This document shows positions 1 to 9,794 of a DNA stretch of 64,000 nt, in pieces. The number at the start of each line of letters is the position of its first letter. Position 1 is the stretch's first letter. The notes under the pieces were generated by a model. It was not told where the DNA came from, made no database searches, and was given only the letters and a program-made list of their open reading frames with translations. Location of the stretch: assembly GCA_037127315.1 (NCBI GenBank), contig JBBBDQ010000914.1:832501-896500 (forward strand). The letters run 5' to 3'. Source of the stretch: Ascarosepion bandense. Lineage: Eukaryota; Mollusca; Cephalopoda; Sepiida; Sepiidae. Both the position numbers and the translations under genes were made by a program.

Positions 1-516
1 ACAATGTCTGTAGTTGGGTTTTTACATTTGTATAATTTGGGTCATTTTGAGAAATTATCGACTACAATGTGGTACTAATATCAAGAGCTCCCCTTGAAAT
101 CAACGTGAAGGTCCGTTTTTGGCCAGGGGTTGAATTTAATATAACGTGCCTTGGCTGCTAAGACACAGCCTTTACATGTTTTGCCAGAGTTTTTTTATAT
201 CTTTGTCCATACTTTTTCAATAGACATCGCTACGCATCACACTTTTCATCTGAGTACTTCCTGGATGGCCAGCGTGAAAATTTTTCCAAATGCTTTTCTG
301 TAGTATTAACGAGATTACAATGCGTTCCATGTATAGTAACACCTCATCGCATATAGAAAAAATGTCCGTAGTTCGCTGGTTCTTTTCAATATTTTTCACT
401 TTTATTTTCTTAATATATTGATCACGGGTAGCCTCTTGTTTCATTTTTCTAGCGTCAGCGGAAGTTTCCTTACCAACAATGATTTTCAAATTTGGGTTGT
501 AAAGCGCCAGAAACAA
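1..516 (-). pseudogene. Gypsy RNase H scrap fused to integrase N-terminus
   Basis: The frame opens with LALYNPNLKIIV, which fits the start of the Gypsy RNase H domain. It then jumps, over what looks like an internal deletion plus unrelated sequence, to DEVLLYMERIVI and the histidine part of the integrase zinc finger (FHAGHPG, then SDVYW). Past about 215 the frame shifts and continues with CKGCVLAAKA, the cysteine part of that finger, then NPWPKTDL and VVDNFSKW, the entry to the catalytic core. In an intact element the RNase H trims the RNA-DNA hybrid and the integrase inserts the copy. Here most of RNase H is missing and the frames are broken. Confidence 0.75.
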
Positions 517-756
517 CTCTCACTTTAAGGTTTTCTTTATTTTTCAAATTTCTGCTGGAATTCTGCCGTCCAAATCCAAGTCTTGTCTTTCTTTAATAAA
601 TCAGTAAGGGGGTGCATACAAATTATGCATATTTGGTATGAATGCCTGGTAATAGTTGGCTAGAACTAGGAAACTCTGTAAGAAAACGATGTTATTAGAC
701 CCCAGCATGTCTTTAAACGCAGTAGCACGTTCAGGATTAGTCCTCTATCATCCGTA

Positions 757-1295
757 TCAATTATGTGTCCTCAGTATTTGATTTTTCACATCTAAAAAAA
801 TAACATTTGGTCTCTTTAATTGTGAAACTGTATTCTTGAATTTTAGCAAAAACTTTGTCGACATGGTCATTATGCTTTGGCCTTTTATTAGAATTTCATC
901 TAAATAAGCGAGAGTGAAGTCAAGTCCGCCCAGTATGGTATCCATGACGTTGAAATATTCCTGGCGCTACCTTGACTCCATATGGTAAACGTTCGAATTT
1001 ATATAATCCATGATAAGTAATTATACACAATAATTTCGAACTCACCGCTTCAACAGGGATTTGTGAACAAGCGTCGCTATGGTACATTTTGGAGAAAAAG
1101 TTTCCCCCATTAAGCAAAAATGTTTTCGGGACTAGGAAGAGGGTAGTGATAGTACTTTAGAGCATCATTCAGTCCTGCTGAAAAATCTGCGAAAAACGTG
1201 TATGTCCTTGGATCTTCTTTTTACATAGACTGCTGGTGCAGCCCATTTATTGTACTTTACTTTTGATTAAACACCAGTTTTTTTCTAATCTATCA
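757..1295 (-). pseudogene. Gypsy reverse transcriptase relic, YLDE at active site
   Basis: On the minus strand the blocks WAAPAVYVKRRSKDI, LNGGNFFSKM, SDACSQIPVE, GLYKFERLPYGVKVAPGIFQ and GLDFTLAYLDEILIK follow the order of Ty3/Gypsy reverse transcriptase, which copies the element RNA into DNA. The sequence crosses frames between the two main open stretches (1117-920 and 945-757). The metal-binding YLDD box reads YLDE at about 894-905, so the second catalytic aspartate is replaced by glutamate. Together with the frameshifts this marks a non-functional copy. Confidence 0.85.
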
Positions 1296-1499
1296 CTTCC
1301 TCGTTAATTTGTTCCAACGAAGCAAAAGGTACATTTTTCTTCATTTTGAAAATTAGCTGAACGTTTAATTTTGGCCTTCATTTTGGTAGATCTGCCTAAA
1401 CAACAAGAAAAAAATCCTGGATAGGCTTCTTTTATTTTTTATTTTTTTTTAGTTTATCAGCTTCGGCATTCAAACTTTCAATCTTTTGGCAGTACGAAT

Positions 1500-1800
1500 T
1501 TATAGGTATGTCTAAAGGCTGGAATTGTGTCACTCAATCAGTACCAAATAGGTTGTTTGTATTTTTCATAACAAACAATTTTAATTTACGAGTCTTACCG
1601 TTGAAATTTGCGTTGACAATTAATTCGCCATCGAATCTAATTTTTTCTCCAGTGACAGTTTTTGCTATCTTACTAAATTTTATCATGGTTTGTTTGCCCA
1701 ATTCTTTCATGTCTGCAAGTTAATTATAGTTATTTCAGACCCAGAGTCTAATTGTAATTAAACACTTTTGTTGAATATTTTTGCGTGCACGAATTTCTTA
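1500..1800 (-). pseudogene. Gypsy aspartic protease relic
   Basis: On the minus strand the sequence reads KKFVHAKIFNKSV, a stop, then LQLDSGSEITII at about 1716-1758. This is the retropepsin active-site block (DSG) with its usual upstream strand. Further on come IRFDGELIVNANFN and KLFVMKNTNNLFGTD, which match the flap-side and C-terminal parts seen in K02A2.6-type polyproteins. The protease would process the Gag-Pol polyprotein. At least two stops interrupt it. Confidence 0.7.
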
Positions 1801-1829
1801 GTATTAGCAGAGTCTAATTCGGCCATCCT

Positions 1830-2065
1830 TGCATTTTTTATGTAACTCTTTCATTCTTTTTTTTTTTTTTATCGGCAATGCAAACTTTTGTATCCGACTC
1901 ACATGTACAGCAATTTTTGTTTCTGAAAAAAAAAAAAATTTGTACCAATTATCCGCAACATGGGTGGGGAGGCAATTTATTTTACTTTTTCTTTACGTCG
2001 TTAGTTTTCAGAGACTTTATTTCTGTTTGCAGCATACATTTTCGACATGAGCAATATCCGATTTC
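1830..2065 (-). pseudogene. Gypsy nucleocapsid (zinc knuckle) remnant
   Basis: The segment lies between gag and protease. It contains scattered Cys-rich pieces (PPHPCCG, RNKNCCTCES, KVCIADKKK) separated by stops and an A/T run, as expected for a decayed CCHC nucleocapsid. The assignment leans on position as much as on residues. Confidence 0.45.
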
Positions 2066-2260
2066 TGAATATTTTTAGAATCCTGTTTTATTATGACGTA
2101 CACTTGGTATTCTTTCGCAATTTGCTGAATATTCTTTGTCTAACTTCTGCAAATCTGTGCTGTAACTAGTCCTTGCATGAATATCAAATACTTGAAATAT
2201 TTGCACTTAGGTCCGCCAGCCTAAAATCATCGCAGCATTTGTTAACTACCAACGCGAAAG

Positions 2261-2500
2261 TCATATAGTCGTCCGATTCATTTTATTTACATAAAGACAT
2301 TTCCACCTTTTATGAAAAAGAGATGTCTTTGGACTGAAAAGCTCAATGAATACTTTCACTACTTCGGTTAATGTAATTAACGAATTAAGTATACTCACTT
2401 GTTCCAAGTTTCTTTTTAGAAGGAGACGTAATTTTTTATCATCACTCCAGCTTTTACAGTCCGTATCATAAATATCTTCATACCTCTTAAAGTAAGACAC
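2261..2500 (-). pseudogene. Gypsy Gag fragment
   Basis: This minus-strand frame begins MSYFKRYEDIYDTDCKSWSD and ends near SPKTSLFHKRWKCLYVNK. The pair of motifs fits the Gag capsid region of K02A2.6-like Gypsy elements, where a long helical stretch is followed by a conserved LFSPKTSLFHKRWKCL box. Gag would form the particle that packages the element RNA. The 79-residue length is a small part of a Gag, and the frame does not connect to the protease downstream. Confidence 0.7.
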
Positions 2501-2594
2501 AAAGATAATGTTTTCCTCTGAAGCCTATGTAAAATTCTCTATAGCACCCCAACGATGCATTTCAGAAGTTGAGTGTAGTGTTGTGAGACATGAA

Positions 2595-2905
2595 AATTTC
2601 GCTAGCAACAAAAAAGAAAGTACTGGATTGTCATATGATGTTTGTTCTTCAATATAGCAGCGAATGCTGGATAATCTAATCAAAGATAAAGAAGAAACTT
2701 GAAGTAACCGAAATGTGGTTCTACAGAAAGAAACCATCGATCAAGCAAGTGAGCAACAATGAGATTTTTGTAAAGATAGAAATGAAAAGGAAATTAATAC
2801 TTAACATCAGAAAAATTCAGCTAAAGATTCTGGTAATGAGGAAGGAGGGCTTAGAAAATCTGTTACTCACAGGTCAGATAGAGAAAAAGAGCGACAGTAG
2901 AAAAT
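2595..2905 (+). mobile_element. RTE-BovB LINE fragment, 3' end of ORF2
   Basis: Plus-strand translation gives VLDCHMMFVLQYSSECW, a stop, then VTEMWFYRKK and MKRKLILNIRKIQLK, followed by MRKEGLENLLLTGQIE. This order (YGSECW, TEMWFYRRML, KRKLILNIRKRQL, MRKEGLENL.LTG.I) is the C-terminal tail of RTE-BovB endonuclease/reverse transcriptases. Only about 100 codons remain and there are stops, so it is a truncated pseudogene. Related scraps lie near 8.5, 27.8, 32.0 and 48.4 kb. Confidence 0.8.
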
Positions 2906-3130
2906 AGTGTGTGACGTACTTGACGATCTTGAGCAAGTAGATGGCGGGGCCGGGTTTTAGTAGGTAACAGTAAAATGCCAGTGAGGATAGGGTAGGGTGG
3001 GAGGCTATGACCACCTTCGTCTTGAAAGAGTGCATAGAAAAAGATATATATATATACATATATATAGTCATCCGCAGACAGTCCAATTTCGCTGTATCAC
3101 AGCTCACTAGTATGGTTAGTCATCACATTA

Positions 3131-3202
3131 CTCTAGCCAGGATTGAAAGGCAACCGAATTGACATCACTCGGCGATTCTACCTCTAAGCTATGGGCACTC
3201 GG
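3131..3202 (-). repeat. tRNA-derived SINE head
   Basis: On the minus strand TAGCTTAGAGGTAGAATCG matches a Pol III A box (TRGCNNAGYGG type), and about 35 bp on CTTTCAATCC is a degenerate B box. The surroundings do not fold as a clean functional tRNA, so a SINE head is likelier. The short (TA)-rich run at 3041-3066 may belong to its tail. Confidence 0.5.
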
Positions 3203-3539
3203 TAGAAGAAGAATTATTATATAAATATATATATATTATATATATACATAATTGCTTAGTTTTTGGTCATATTTAAATTAGACCAGTGCACTGTTGTATT
3301 AAAAAAGTATTCAGTACAAATATATCGTAGACATTTTTAATATTTTTAATTTACTAAACGAGATATTACGCATACGCAACACAGGTTTCTACGATCTGGT
3401 TCATTCAGGCGATTTATAATAACTTATTTTACCAGTTTTTTTTTTTTTGCTGTTGTTTTTTTAAGAACTTTCACGTGACGAGGATTTTTTTATGAACGCG
3501 CAATTTTAAAAATTAGATGTTATAACGTTTTCATCCATG

Positions 3540-3765
3540 GTTGTATGATCCTAATACGTATTTTTTGGTATGGTTACACTTAGTCATAATTTCTGTTCTT
3601 TCATTCACTAATTCATTTTTGTTTGGAAATAACATATCTAACTTTTTTCTACCTACCACTGTCAACATATTTTGCCATCTTTGTAAGGCTTGGCTGTTTT
3701 CCCTCTGCTCTACACTTTATCTAGTTCTTTTCCATATTTTATTTTTAACATTCACACGTGGCTAG
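3540..3765 (-). pseudogene. Penelope GIY-YIG nuclease, C-terminal part
   Basis: The minus-strand frame reads GRKKLDMLFPNKNELVNERT and then EIMTKCNHTKKYVL. This fits the C-terminal signature of Penelope endonucleases, a hydrophobic segment followed by N.R.E...KC.H..K. The nuclease nicks the target site for insertion. The preceding catalytic part lies across the (TA)n tract at 3787-3836, which probably expanded inside the old coding region. Confidence 0.65.
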
Positions 3766-3781
3766 CCAATTTTCTACAATT

Positions 3782-3786
<5 letters not shown>

Positions 3787-3836
<50 letters not shown>
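3787..3836. repeat. (AT)n microsatellite
   Basis: About 25 uninterrupted AT dinucleotides, sitting between two parts of the Penelope nuclease relic. Confidence 0.95.
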
Positions 3837-3839
<3 letters not shown>

Positions 3840-3840
<1 letters not shown>

Positions 3841-3995
3841 GTTTTCTTGTTTAAATGTATATTTGTGAAAAAAACCATCTGTTCTTAAATGTATCTTTGG
3901 TTAATCCCAAACATGTTTGATTTGACCATTTAAGTCTTGTACTTTTGCTGTGTAAATGACATCTTTTGTATTACAAAGTCCTTGAAGTGGGCTTT
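3840..3995 (-). pseudogene. Penelope nuclease, Cys linker to catalytic start
   Basis: On the minus strand, directly after the LINE A-tail, the sequence reads PLQGLCNTKDVIYTAKVQD and, after a frame change, GLTKDTFKNRW. The first is the second half of the CNC...CPL.G.C linker of Penelope proteins; the second resembles the (Y)GLT..TFK.R core of the GIY-YIG nuclease. The linker's first half (CNCRDKN) lies on the far side of the LINE at 5917-5940, which shows that the LINE jumped into this gene. Confidence 0.7.
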
Positions 3996-3998
3996 ATT

Positions 3999-5915
3999 TT
4001 TTTTTATTTTTTTTTTTTAATCATCTCACCCCAAGCAAGGCATTCCACTGCCACTATTGCGCATGGGGCTACATAGGGGAAGGTAAAGAGAAGGAGTGGA
4101 TAGACATAGGGAATGTCAGGAGAAAGGTGATAGATGAGTAAGGATAGCGAGGATGAGTGTCGGGCAGATGGGAAGAGTGTTTGATAGAATGGGAGCAGGT
4201 TAGTGTGTTAGGAGGTGTCTATTGACCTTACATTTAAACTCCTGGAGATTGTAGCCGTCGGGGAAGCAATCGTTTGGAAGAGAATTCCACAGTCGGGAAG
4301 TGCGAGGAAAGAAACTGTTAGAGTAGAAGTTACGGCTGCATTTTATCGGTTTCACTGTAAAAGGGTTGGATCTAGTTGCTAATCTAGTATCTCGTGCAAA
4401 TTCGTATTTAGGGGGCACCAGTGATCTAAGTTCATCGGAGCAGAAGCCGTGAAAGTATTTATAGAAGAGACACAGCGAAGCCACGTCTCGCCGGTGGGAG
4501 AGAGACTGCTGGCGGTCTGCCAAGTCGGTATCTATCACATTACAGACCCTCCTCTGAACCTTATCGAGAAGCCCGAGGAGAACAGCAGGGGCACCCGACC
4601 AGATATGGCAGCAGTATTCAATGCACGGGCGGATGGTAGATTTGTAAATGTGCAGGATAGATTTAGACGGAAAAAACTTCCGGGCCCTACACAGAGAACC
4701 GACTTTCATAGCAGCGGATTTAGCAATGGATTTGATATAGTCATTCCATTTGAGGTCCGCTGAAAGTGTGAGACCAAGGAGGCGTAGTGTTTTACTCTCT
4801 GGGAGGCAAGCCTGGTCCATGCTAATGGGAGGTAGGTGAGATTGTCGATGATGGTTAATTGACAGTAGCTTCGTTTTAGAAGCATTAAAATTTACTAGCC
4901 ATTTCTTACCCCAGTCCAATATGGATTGGAGGTCTTTTTCAATCTCGGCTGCGAGTTTAGCTTTGACGCCTACACCAGATTTTTGTTGGAGGCGAGAGTA
5001 AACTGTGGTGTCATCGGCGGACAAACCTATTTGGGTTCTTATGGAATCAGGGAGATCATTAATATATATCAGGAAGACTGTAGGACCTAAGATGGAGCCT
5101 TGGGGTACACCTGCGTTTGTATGGAAGTTCTGAGAGGCATGTCCGTTTAATACCACTTTCATTGTGCGGTTAGAGAGGAATGACTGGATTAGTTCAAACA
5201 AATGTCCAGTTATACCATAGCTCCGCAGTTTACATAGAAGGCCAGCATGCCAAACTCTGTCGAACGCCTTAGATATATCCAATGCAACGGTTCGAGCTTC
5301 GCCATTCCTGTCGAGTGCCTGGTATATGTACTCGGTGATGGTCGTTAGCATATCAGCAGTAGACCTGGTGAAGCGGAAACCATATTGCTTGTCCGAGAGG
5401 AGCCTGTGTGCTGTGAGATGCTGAACCATCTTGGCGTTGATAATGGCTTCGAACACTTTGCCAAAGATCGGAAGAAGGCTGATAGGGCGGTAATTTGCAG
5501 GGTCAGAGGGTTCTCCAGTGTTTTTAAATATAGGAACTATAGAGGAAGATTTCCAACAGGCAGGAAAGCAGGAAGCAGATAGGCAGAGGTTGTAGAGCTT
5601 AGAAAGGATAGAGGAGAGTTCAGGGGCACATTTCTTTAAGACTATGGTTGGGATTCCGTCACCACCGCTCGCTTTGTGAGGGTCAAGTTTTAAGATTATC
5701 TTAGAGACAAGCGAAGGTGTAATGTGGACATCATTCAGTTGTGCCTCGGTTCTAGGTGAGAAGTCGGGTGTAAAAACTCCAGACGAGTCCAGACTCGAAT
5801 TGTTCGAGAATCTGCGGGCAAAACATTCAGCCTTATCTGCTGGGTAGGTGAGGACCTCAAATTTGTTGATTAGCGGGGGTATTGTGGACTTGCTCTTGTT
5901 AAGTACTCTTTTACT
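3999..5915 (-). mobile_element. 5'-truncated non-LTR LINE inserted in the Penelope element
   Basis: The element runs on the minus strand from about 5915 (5' truncation inside ORF2) to a 3' tail seen as a T-rich run at about 3998-4019 on the plus strand. A roughly 180-bp 3' UTR (4020-4199) follows the ORF2 stop and is shared with the copies at 21.6 and 26.9 kb. A short similar sequence flanks both ends (CTTATTTTTGT at 5914-5924 and CTTTATTTTT at 3992-4001), a plausible target-site duplication. The family encodes an EEP endonuclease and RT, seen in full at 61.8-64 kb. I leave the clade open (Jockey/I group by wording). Confidence 0.85.
4200..5915 (-). CDS. LINE ORF2 reverse transcriptase, long open frame, SADD at active site
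   Basis: The longest open frame in the window (581 codons including a short upstream non-LINE part) encodes the RT and C-terminal domain of a non-LTR LINE that copies its RNA at the nicked target. Motifs in order: HKASGGDGIP (about residue 90), CWKSSSIVPIFKN, NYRPISLLPIFGKVFE, KQYGFR.TRSTAD, VALDISKAFDRVWH (motif A), GVPQGSILGPTVFLIYINDL (motif B), then GLSADDTTVYSR where FADD/YADD is expected, so the aromatic residue of motif C is serine. KTLRLLGLTLSADLKWNDY and the Cys/His-bearing C-terminus (RPCIEYCCHIWSG) follow. The frame is uninterrupted but lacks the endonuclease and N-terminus through 5' truncation, so it cannot be autonomous. The first residues of the open frame derive from the Penelope target. 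Confidence 0.9.
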   Translation of the reverse strand, partial: SKRVLNKSKSTIPPLINKFEVLTYPADKAECFARRFSNNSSLDSSGVFTPDFSPRTEAQLNDVHITPSLVSKIILKLDPHKASGGDGIPTIVLKKCAPELSSILSKLYNLCLSASCFPACWKSSSIVPIFKNTGEPSDPANYRPISLLPIFGKVFEAIINAKMVQHLTAHRLLSDKQYGFRFTRSTADMLTTITEYIYQALDRNGEARTVALDISKAFDRVWHAGLLCKLRSYGITGHLFELIQSFLSNRTMKVVLNGHASQNFHTNAGVPQGSILGPTVFLIYINDLPDSIRTQIGLSADDTTVYSRLQQKSGVGVKAKLAAEIEKDLQSILDWGKKWLVNFNASKTKLLSINHHRQSHLPPISMDQACLPESKTLRLLGLTLSADLKWNDYIKSIAKSAAMKVGSLCRARKFFPSKSILHIYKSTIRPCIEYCCHIWSGAPAVLLGLLDKVQRRVCNVIDTDLADRQQSLSHRRDVASLCLFYKYFHGFCSDELRSLVPPKYEFARDTRLATRSNPFTVKPIKCSRNFYSNSFFPRTSRLWNSLPNDCFPDGYNLQEFKCKVNRHLLTH

Positions 5916-5916
5916 T

Positions 5917-7414
5917 ATTTTTGTCCCTGCAGTTACATTCCTCATTTATGATTTTATTTGTACGTTGCTATTTAAGTTTCTGGCGCTTTGTTTCTTTATG
6001 AAATTTTTGAAATTACTAATACAACTATAACTCAGTTTGATTGTATTCCTATTTGTTTAGTTCTGAGATTTTGGGAAAGTGTTTATCAATCAGTTTAAAA
6101 AATAATTGTCTTATTTTGGTTTTTACTTCTAAGTTAAATAGAAGTTTAAACCAGACAATGTTTTGTTTTCTATCATTATTTTTATTTGTCTATTTGATTG
6201 GGTGTTGTATTCTAAAATGTTTTATGACCGGATTTTCTTAGTGTATCTTCTTAATTACTTTTTCATCAAATATTTTGTCTTTGACGAATTTTCAGAGCTT
6301 TGCTCGATTCCTTTGTGAATGTGCTTGATTATGCTTTTGAAATCGTTAGATTTTGTGTTTATGTATTTTAAATTTGTGTTTGCTTTCATATCTGAAGAGA
6401 TATTGCCAGTGTGTATATTTAATTCTACATCTAAATATTGGACTACTTTTCTATTTGCTTCGACTTTTCTTTCAAAATCTAGTTTGATGATTTTGTAAAG
6501 TGCTTCCCTTATGTTATTATTTTCTCTTTTGTTGTCCGGTGCTATCATTAATCCTTCATCTCTTTATTGTTTGACTATGTGGATTATTTTGTTGATTTTA
6601 TTTAAAATGTATATACCCATCAATTCTGAAATTTCGGCTCCGTCATACGATTTTTTTGGTATATCAAATACTGTTATTTAATTTTTTAATTCATGCTTTA
6701 CTATTGTGGAAAACTATGAATTTGTGGCAATGTAAGATTATATCTATATGTTCAGATTGTATGTTTATGCACCCCGTAGAAAACTTAAACGCTTCCATTA
6801 AACCTTTTTAGAAACTGATGGGTAAAGATTTTATGTCATAATTGATGAACGTTTTGGATTTTTTGGGAGCAGGAAATTCAGTCACTTGTCCTTTTCTACT
6901 GGTTACCTTGAGTGGCAGTTCTTAAAAATTCACAAATATGTTCTTAACTATTTGATTGCTTAATTTGCCCACATTCGTTTTTGTTGGATAATAAGCCGAT
7001 ATGAGGGATTATTGGGAAATGCTCCTTTGTGGTCTTTGATTGTTAGGAAAGCTTGTGTACCAGTTAAAATTTGTTTTTATTTGGGCTTAAATCCAGTTTA
7101 TCTGTTATAGTTTTAGCTTCCTTGTGAAGGAGTGGGTACTGGACCGGAACAAGAATTTAAAGAGCCAAGTTTTTTTTAATATAGGAGTCCGAGACTTTTT
7201 TTATAACGTTTGGTGATTTTCTCATTTATCTTTCTTCGTATTCTTTTGGGTTTATTTCATAAACGTTGTTAGATTTGTTACCGTTAATAAGTATATTTTG
7301 TGTACATTTTTTTTCTACTTCGTTGTTTAATAATTTTTGGAAGTTGTTGATTTTTTCAAATTTTATTTGGTCAAATATAGAAATCATAATATTTACAAAT
7401 ATATGCATAATCAA
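5917..7414 (-). pseudogene. Penelope-like reverse transcriptase relic
   Basis: Minus-strand pieces in order: NKSNNVYEINPKEYEE near 7240, AFLTIKDHKGAFPNNPSYRL near 7050, KTNVGKLSNQIVKNI near 6970, DIILHCHKFIVFHNSKA near 6740, RDEGLMIA near 6560, VVQYLDVELNIHTG near 6450, NLKYINTKSNDFKSIIKHI near 6350, RKQNIVWF and FFKLIDKHFPK near 6100, ending with NEECNCRDKNK at 5917-5943. These match the Penelope RT from its N-terminal block through palm and thumb to the Cys linker. The active site reads stop-RDE instead of YRDD. Many frame changes and stops make it non-functional. Confidence 0.8.
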
Positions 7415-7442
7415 AAATAAGAAAAAACGAACGCAAAAAAGG

Positions 7443-7516
7443 TGTGTGTATTGTATATGTATATATATAGAGAGAGAAAGAGAGAGTGAGAGAAAGTGAG
7501 AGAGAGAGTGTGTGTT
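7443..7516. repeat. Mixed (TG)/(TA)/(GA) microsatellite
   Basis: Alternating TG, TA and then GA-rich runs, extending as AGAGAGA blocks up to GTGTGTGT. Confidence 0.85.
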
Positions 7517-7519
7517 GAA

Positions 7520-7831
7520 GTGTGATAATATTTAGTGCAAGATTGTTGTCTTTTCAGTGTTTTACTGAAAAAAAAGGGTATTTTGGCAAGTAGGTTTTGT
7601 GTCGTAAAGTGGTCGATATAGAGACAGAGATCGAGGGTAAACGCGATAAATGTGGAAATTTTTGTTAACTGAGCAGATCCATGCCGACTACGAAAGGCAC
7701 CATTATGATGTAAGGGTTTATTTTTTGCAGAACGTGACACTCCCAAGACAATCTGCAGATTGAAGAAATAATCCCTGAGAAATCATAGTGGTGCCTTTAC
7801 GAAACTTCGAAGTCGACAAAATGATCCTCAA

Positions 7832-7886
<55 letters not shown>

Positions 7887-8490
7887 AAGAGAGAGAGAGA
7901 GATGTAGGTGGAAAGCTGTAATTACAACGAAGGAAGAAATAAAAATGATTACAATTATTCTTTTAGATACGCATCTATGAATGTAATAAACTTGAAAACT
8001 ATTTAAAACGCTAAATTAAAATTATATTGCTGCTTATACACAGAAATATTTTTTTAATTTTATTTTATAATGTTTTTCTTTACGAAATATCAAATTGATA
8101 ATCCCTCTCACTCTAACCCAAAGCCCCCAATTGGAAATTCACTTCAAGATAGTTTTCTTTACATTACTTTGATTTCAACCAATAAAAACATCTACTTAAC
8201 GTGGTTAAAGGCATTATCATTCCAGACAGCTGTTTCCTATTCAAATCTAGAAGTGTTTCGGTAGAATTAAAAACATACTTTTGCTATAATTTTTTAATGA
8301 ATATTAGTAATTGTAAAACTGTCTGTAATAAAAAGCAGCTGCTGTAAAACTTGGACAATGTGATACAAAAATCCGAAGAAGTATTAAAATATTAATAGAC
8401 TCCTTCGAAAAACTAAAGAAAACTTTAAGAAACATTAAAGATTGGTTGAAAACAAAGATAATTATGATCAATTATTAAATGATATTAAAT
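7520..8490. other. Unassigned spacer with a short inverted repeat
   Basis: No gene was recognised. It contains an imperfect inverted repeat (about 7686-7709 against 7778-7815; shared core AAAGGCACCA followed by TATGAT) and a (TA)n run at 7836-7882 that passes into GAGA. The remainder is AT-rich without recognisable coding wording. Confidence 0.5.
7836..7882. repeat. (TA)n microsatellite
   Basis: Continuous TA dinucleotides followed by a GA-rich run to about 7902. Confidence 0.95.
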
Positions 8491-8494
8491 CTCC

Positions 8495-8710
8495 GATACA
8501 GCAGTGAATGATGGAACATTTTCTCAGGGATGAAGGGGTGACAGGAGGCAATAAAGATGTTTGCAGAAAAATGATGAGAATCACATTGACAAACAATATG
8601 TGCAAATGGTATGCTTTATGAAAAGTCGGAACAAAAAGAACACTTTTGTTTAGGATTCGATAGAAACATAAGAAACTTATATGACAGAGAAAAAGAAATG
8701 TAGGCATGCT
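8495..8710 (+). mobile_element. RTE-BovB LINE scrap
   Basis: Plus-strand frames read YSSEWWNIFSGMKG, then KMMRITLTNN, then KVGTKRTLLFRIR. This mirrors YGSECWTI, RMLRI.WT and GTKRKL...IRKRQ of RTE-BovB ORF2 C-termini. It is short and carries several stops and frameshifts. It is older-looking than the copies at 27.8 and 48.4 kb. Confidence 0.6.
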
Positions 8711-8714
8711 TTAC

Positions 8715-9738
8715 CTGACACTCGCGAGACATATTAAAGGTAACAGATGCAGTAGAACATCTACTCATTGACAGTGAAGAATGTGGTGCATATAAATTGG
8801 CCAAGCTTATCGTACACAGTTTCTTTTCTCTTCGTTATATGATGATTCTTTGTTCATACATGATTCTACATATCCTGTGGTGAGTTTTTTTTTAAAAGAA
8901 CATACTTCATATATTCATTCTAATGCCGTTCAGTTTTACTAAGAAGAACGATAATGATTTCCTGCATCTACTCTGCATTGCATGGGGGATAAAACTTTTC
9001 ATTCGGGATTCCATGCAATCCCAACTTTAAGATGGATCGAAAGACCTAATCACGACAAATTTCAATAATTGTATCTCATAATTTGCACTGATTCTGAGTT
9101 CATGTCACAGCACGTCGCAAGCCATAGAATTCTAAATTTCTATGCAGCATTCTTGAATTATATGGTAAATTTTTACATGCTTAATTATAAATAACGATAT
9201 AAGAATGAAAATAAAACTTGAGTCAACTCTAGGATGGAAAATTGTCCAATTTTGATCTGAGATTAGATCAACATAAGATATATCACTAAATATATTAGAC
9301 GACAAAATTAACGACGAAAAGCAATCCATATTATAGAAAAGGATAAAAGATAGAGCAAATTTAGGAAAGTTAACAAATAGTACGAAATGTATAACAAACG
9401 AAGCTGCAGAAACCAGATTTAAAGATGGAGTGACTGGAATTGAGTCGTTTGGTTGTATGGTTTGGACAAGATTGTCGCATTTAATTGGAAATGGAGATAA
9501 CAATTATTTTGTTCAACACTAGTCTCGCATTGACATTATATTATGCAAATGTTGACATATTTATGGGATAAAAGAGCTCAATATCGGCAATTGAGTGCCT
9601 GTGGAGTAGACACAGAAATTGTACTGAAAGATATATAGCAATCACTGACATGATTTAAAGTCCACTTGAGGCGTGAAATTGCGTTATCATAGTATATTCA
9701 TTTCTATATTTACCACACTCATTCTTCCCCCTCTCACT
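8715..9738. other. Unassigned AT-rich spacer
   Basis: No known domain was recognised. A 123-codon minus-strand open frame (9503-9132) is hydrophobic and low in complexity, with no motif or start context to support it. Confidence 0.5.

Positions 9739-9794
<56 letters not shown>

Larger units (their letters stand above)
1..2505 (-). mobile_element. Ty3/Gypsy retrotransposon gag-pol relic, cut by window edge
   Basis: Read on the minus strand, this stretch gives Gypsy modules in the expected order from high to low coordinate: gag, zinc-knuckle remnant, aspartic protease, reverse transcriptase, an RNase H scrap, then integrase running off the left edge. Frames change several times and there are in-frame stops, so it is a dead copy. 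No LTR is visible: the gag side ends near 2505 against RTE-derived sequence, and the other end lies outside the window. The wording of the RT and gag blocks resembles the K02A2.6-like Gypsy polyproteins of invertebrates; that placement is from family knowledge, not a search. Confidence 0.85.
3540..7414 (-). mobile_element. Penelope-like element split by a nested LINE
   Basis: Three minus-strand blocks belong together: RT and thumb (7414 to about 5917), the start of the nuclease (about 3995 to 3840) and its C-terminus (about 3765 to 3540). The first two are separated by the LINE at 3999-5915, the last two by a (TA)n tract. The order RT, CNCRDKN/CPLQGLC cysteine linker, then GIY-YIG nuclease is that of endonuclease-containing Penelope-like elements. 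Stops and frameshifts occur throughout. No terminal repeat was recognised on either side. Confidence 0.8.

Noticed and set aside
1829..2078. Overlapping plus-strand open frames of 66-73 codons
   Set aside because: They lie antisense to the Gypsy nucleocapsid region and are rich in Phe/Leu from A/T runs.
4449..5582. Plus-strand open frames of 65-104 codons
   Set aside because: Antisense shadows of the LINE reverse transcriptase; the same frames recur antisense to the 22-kb copy.
9132..9503. 123-codon minus-strand open frame
   Set aside because: Phe/Ile/Ser-rich low-complexity translation with no motif, as expected by chance in AT-rich DNA.
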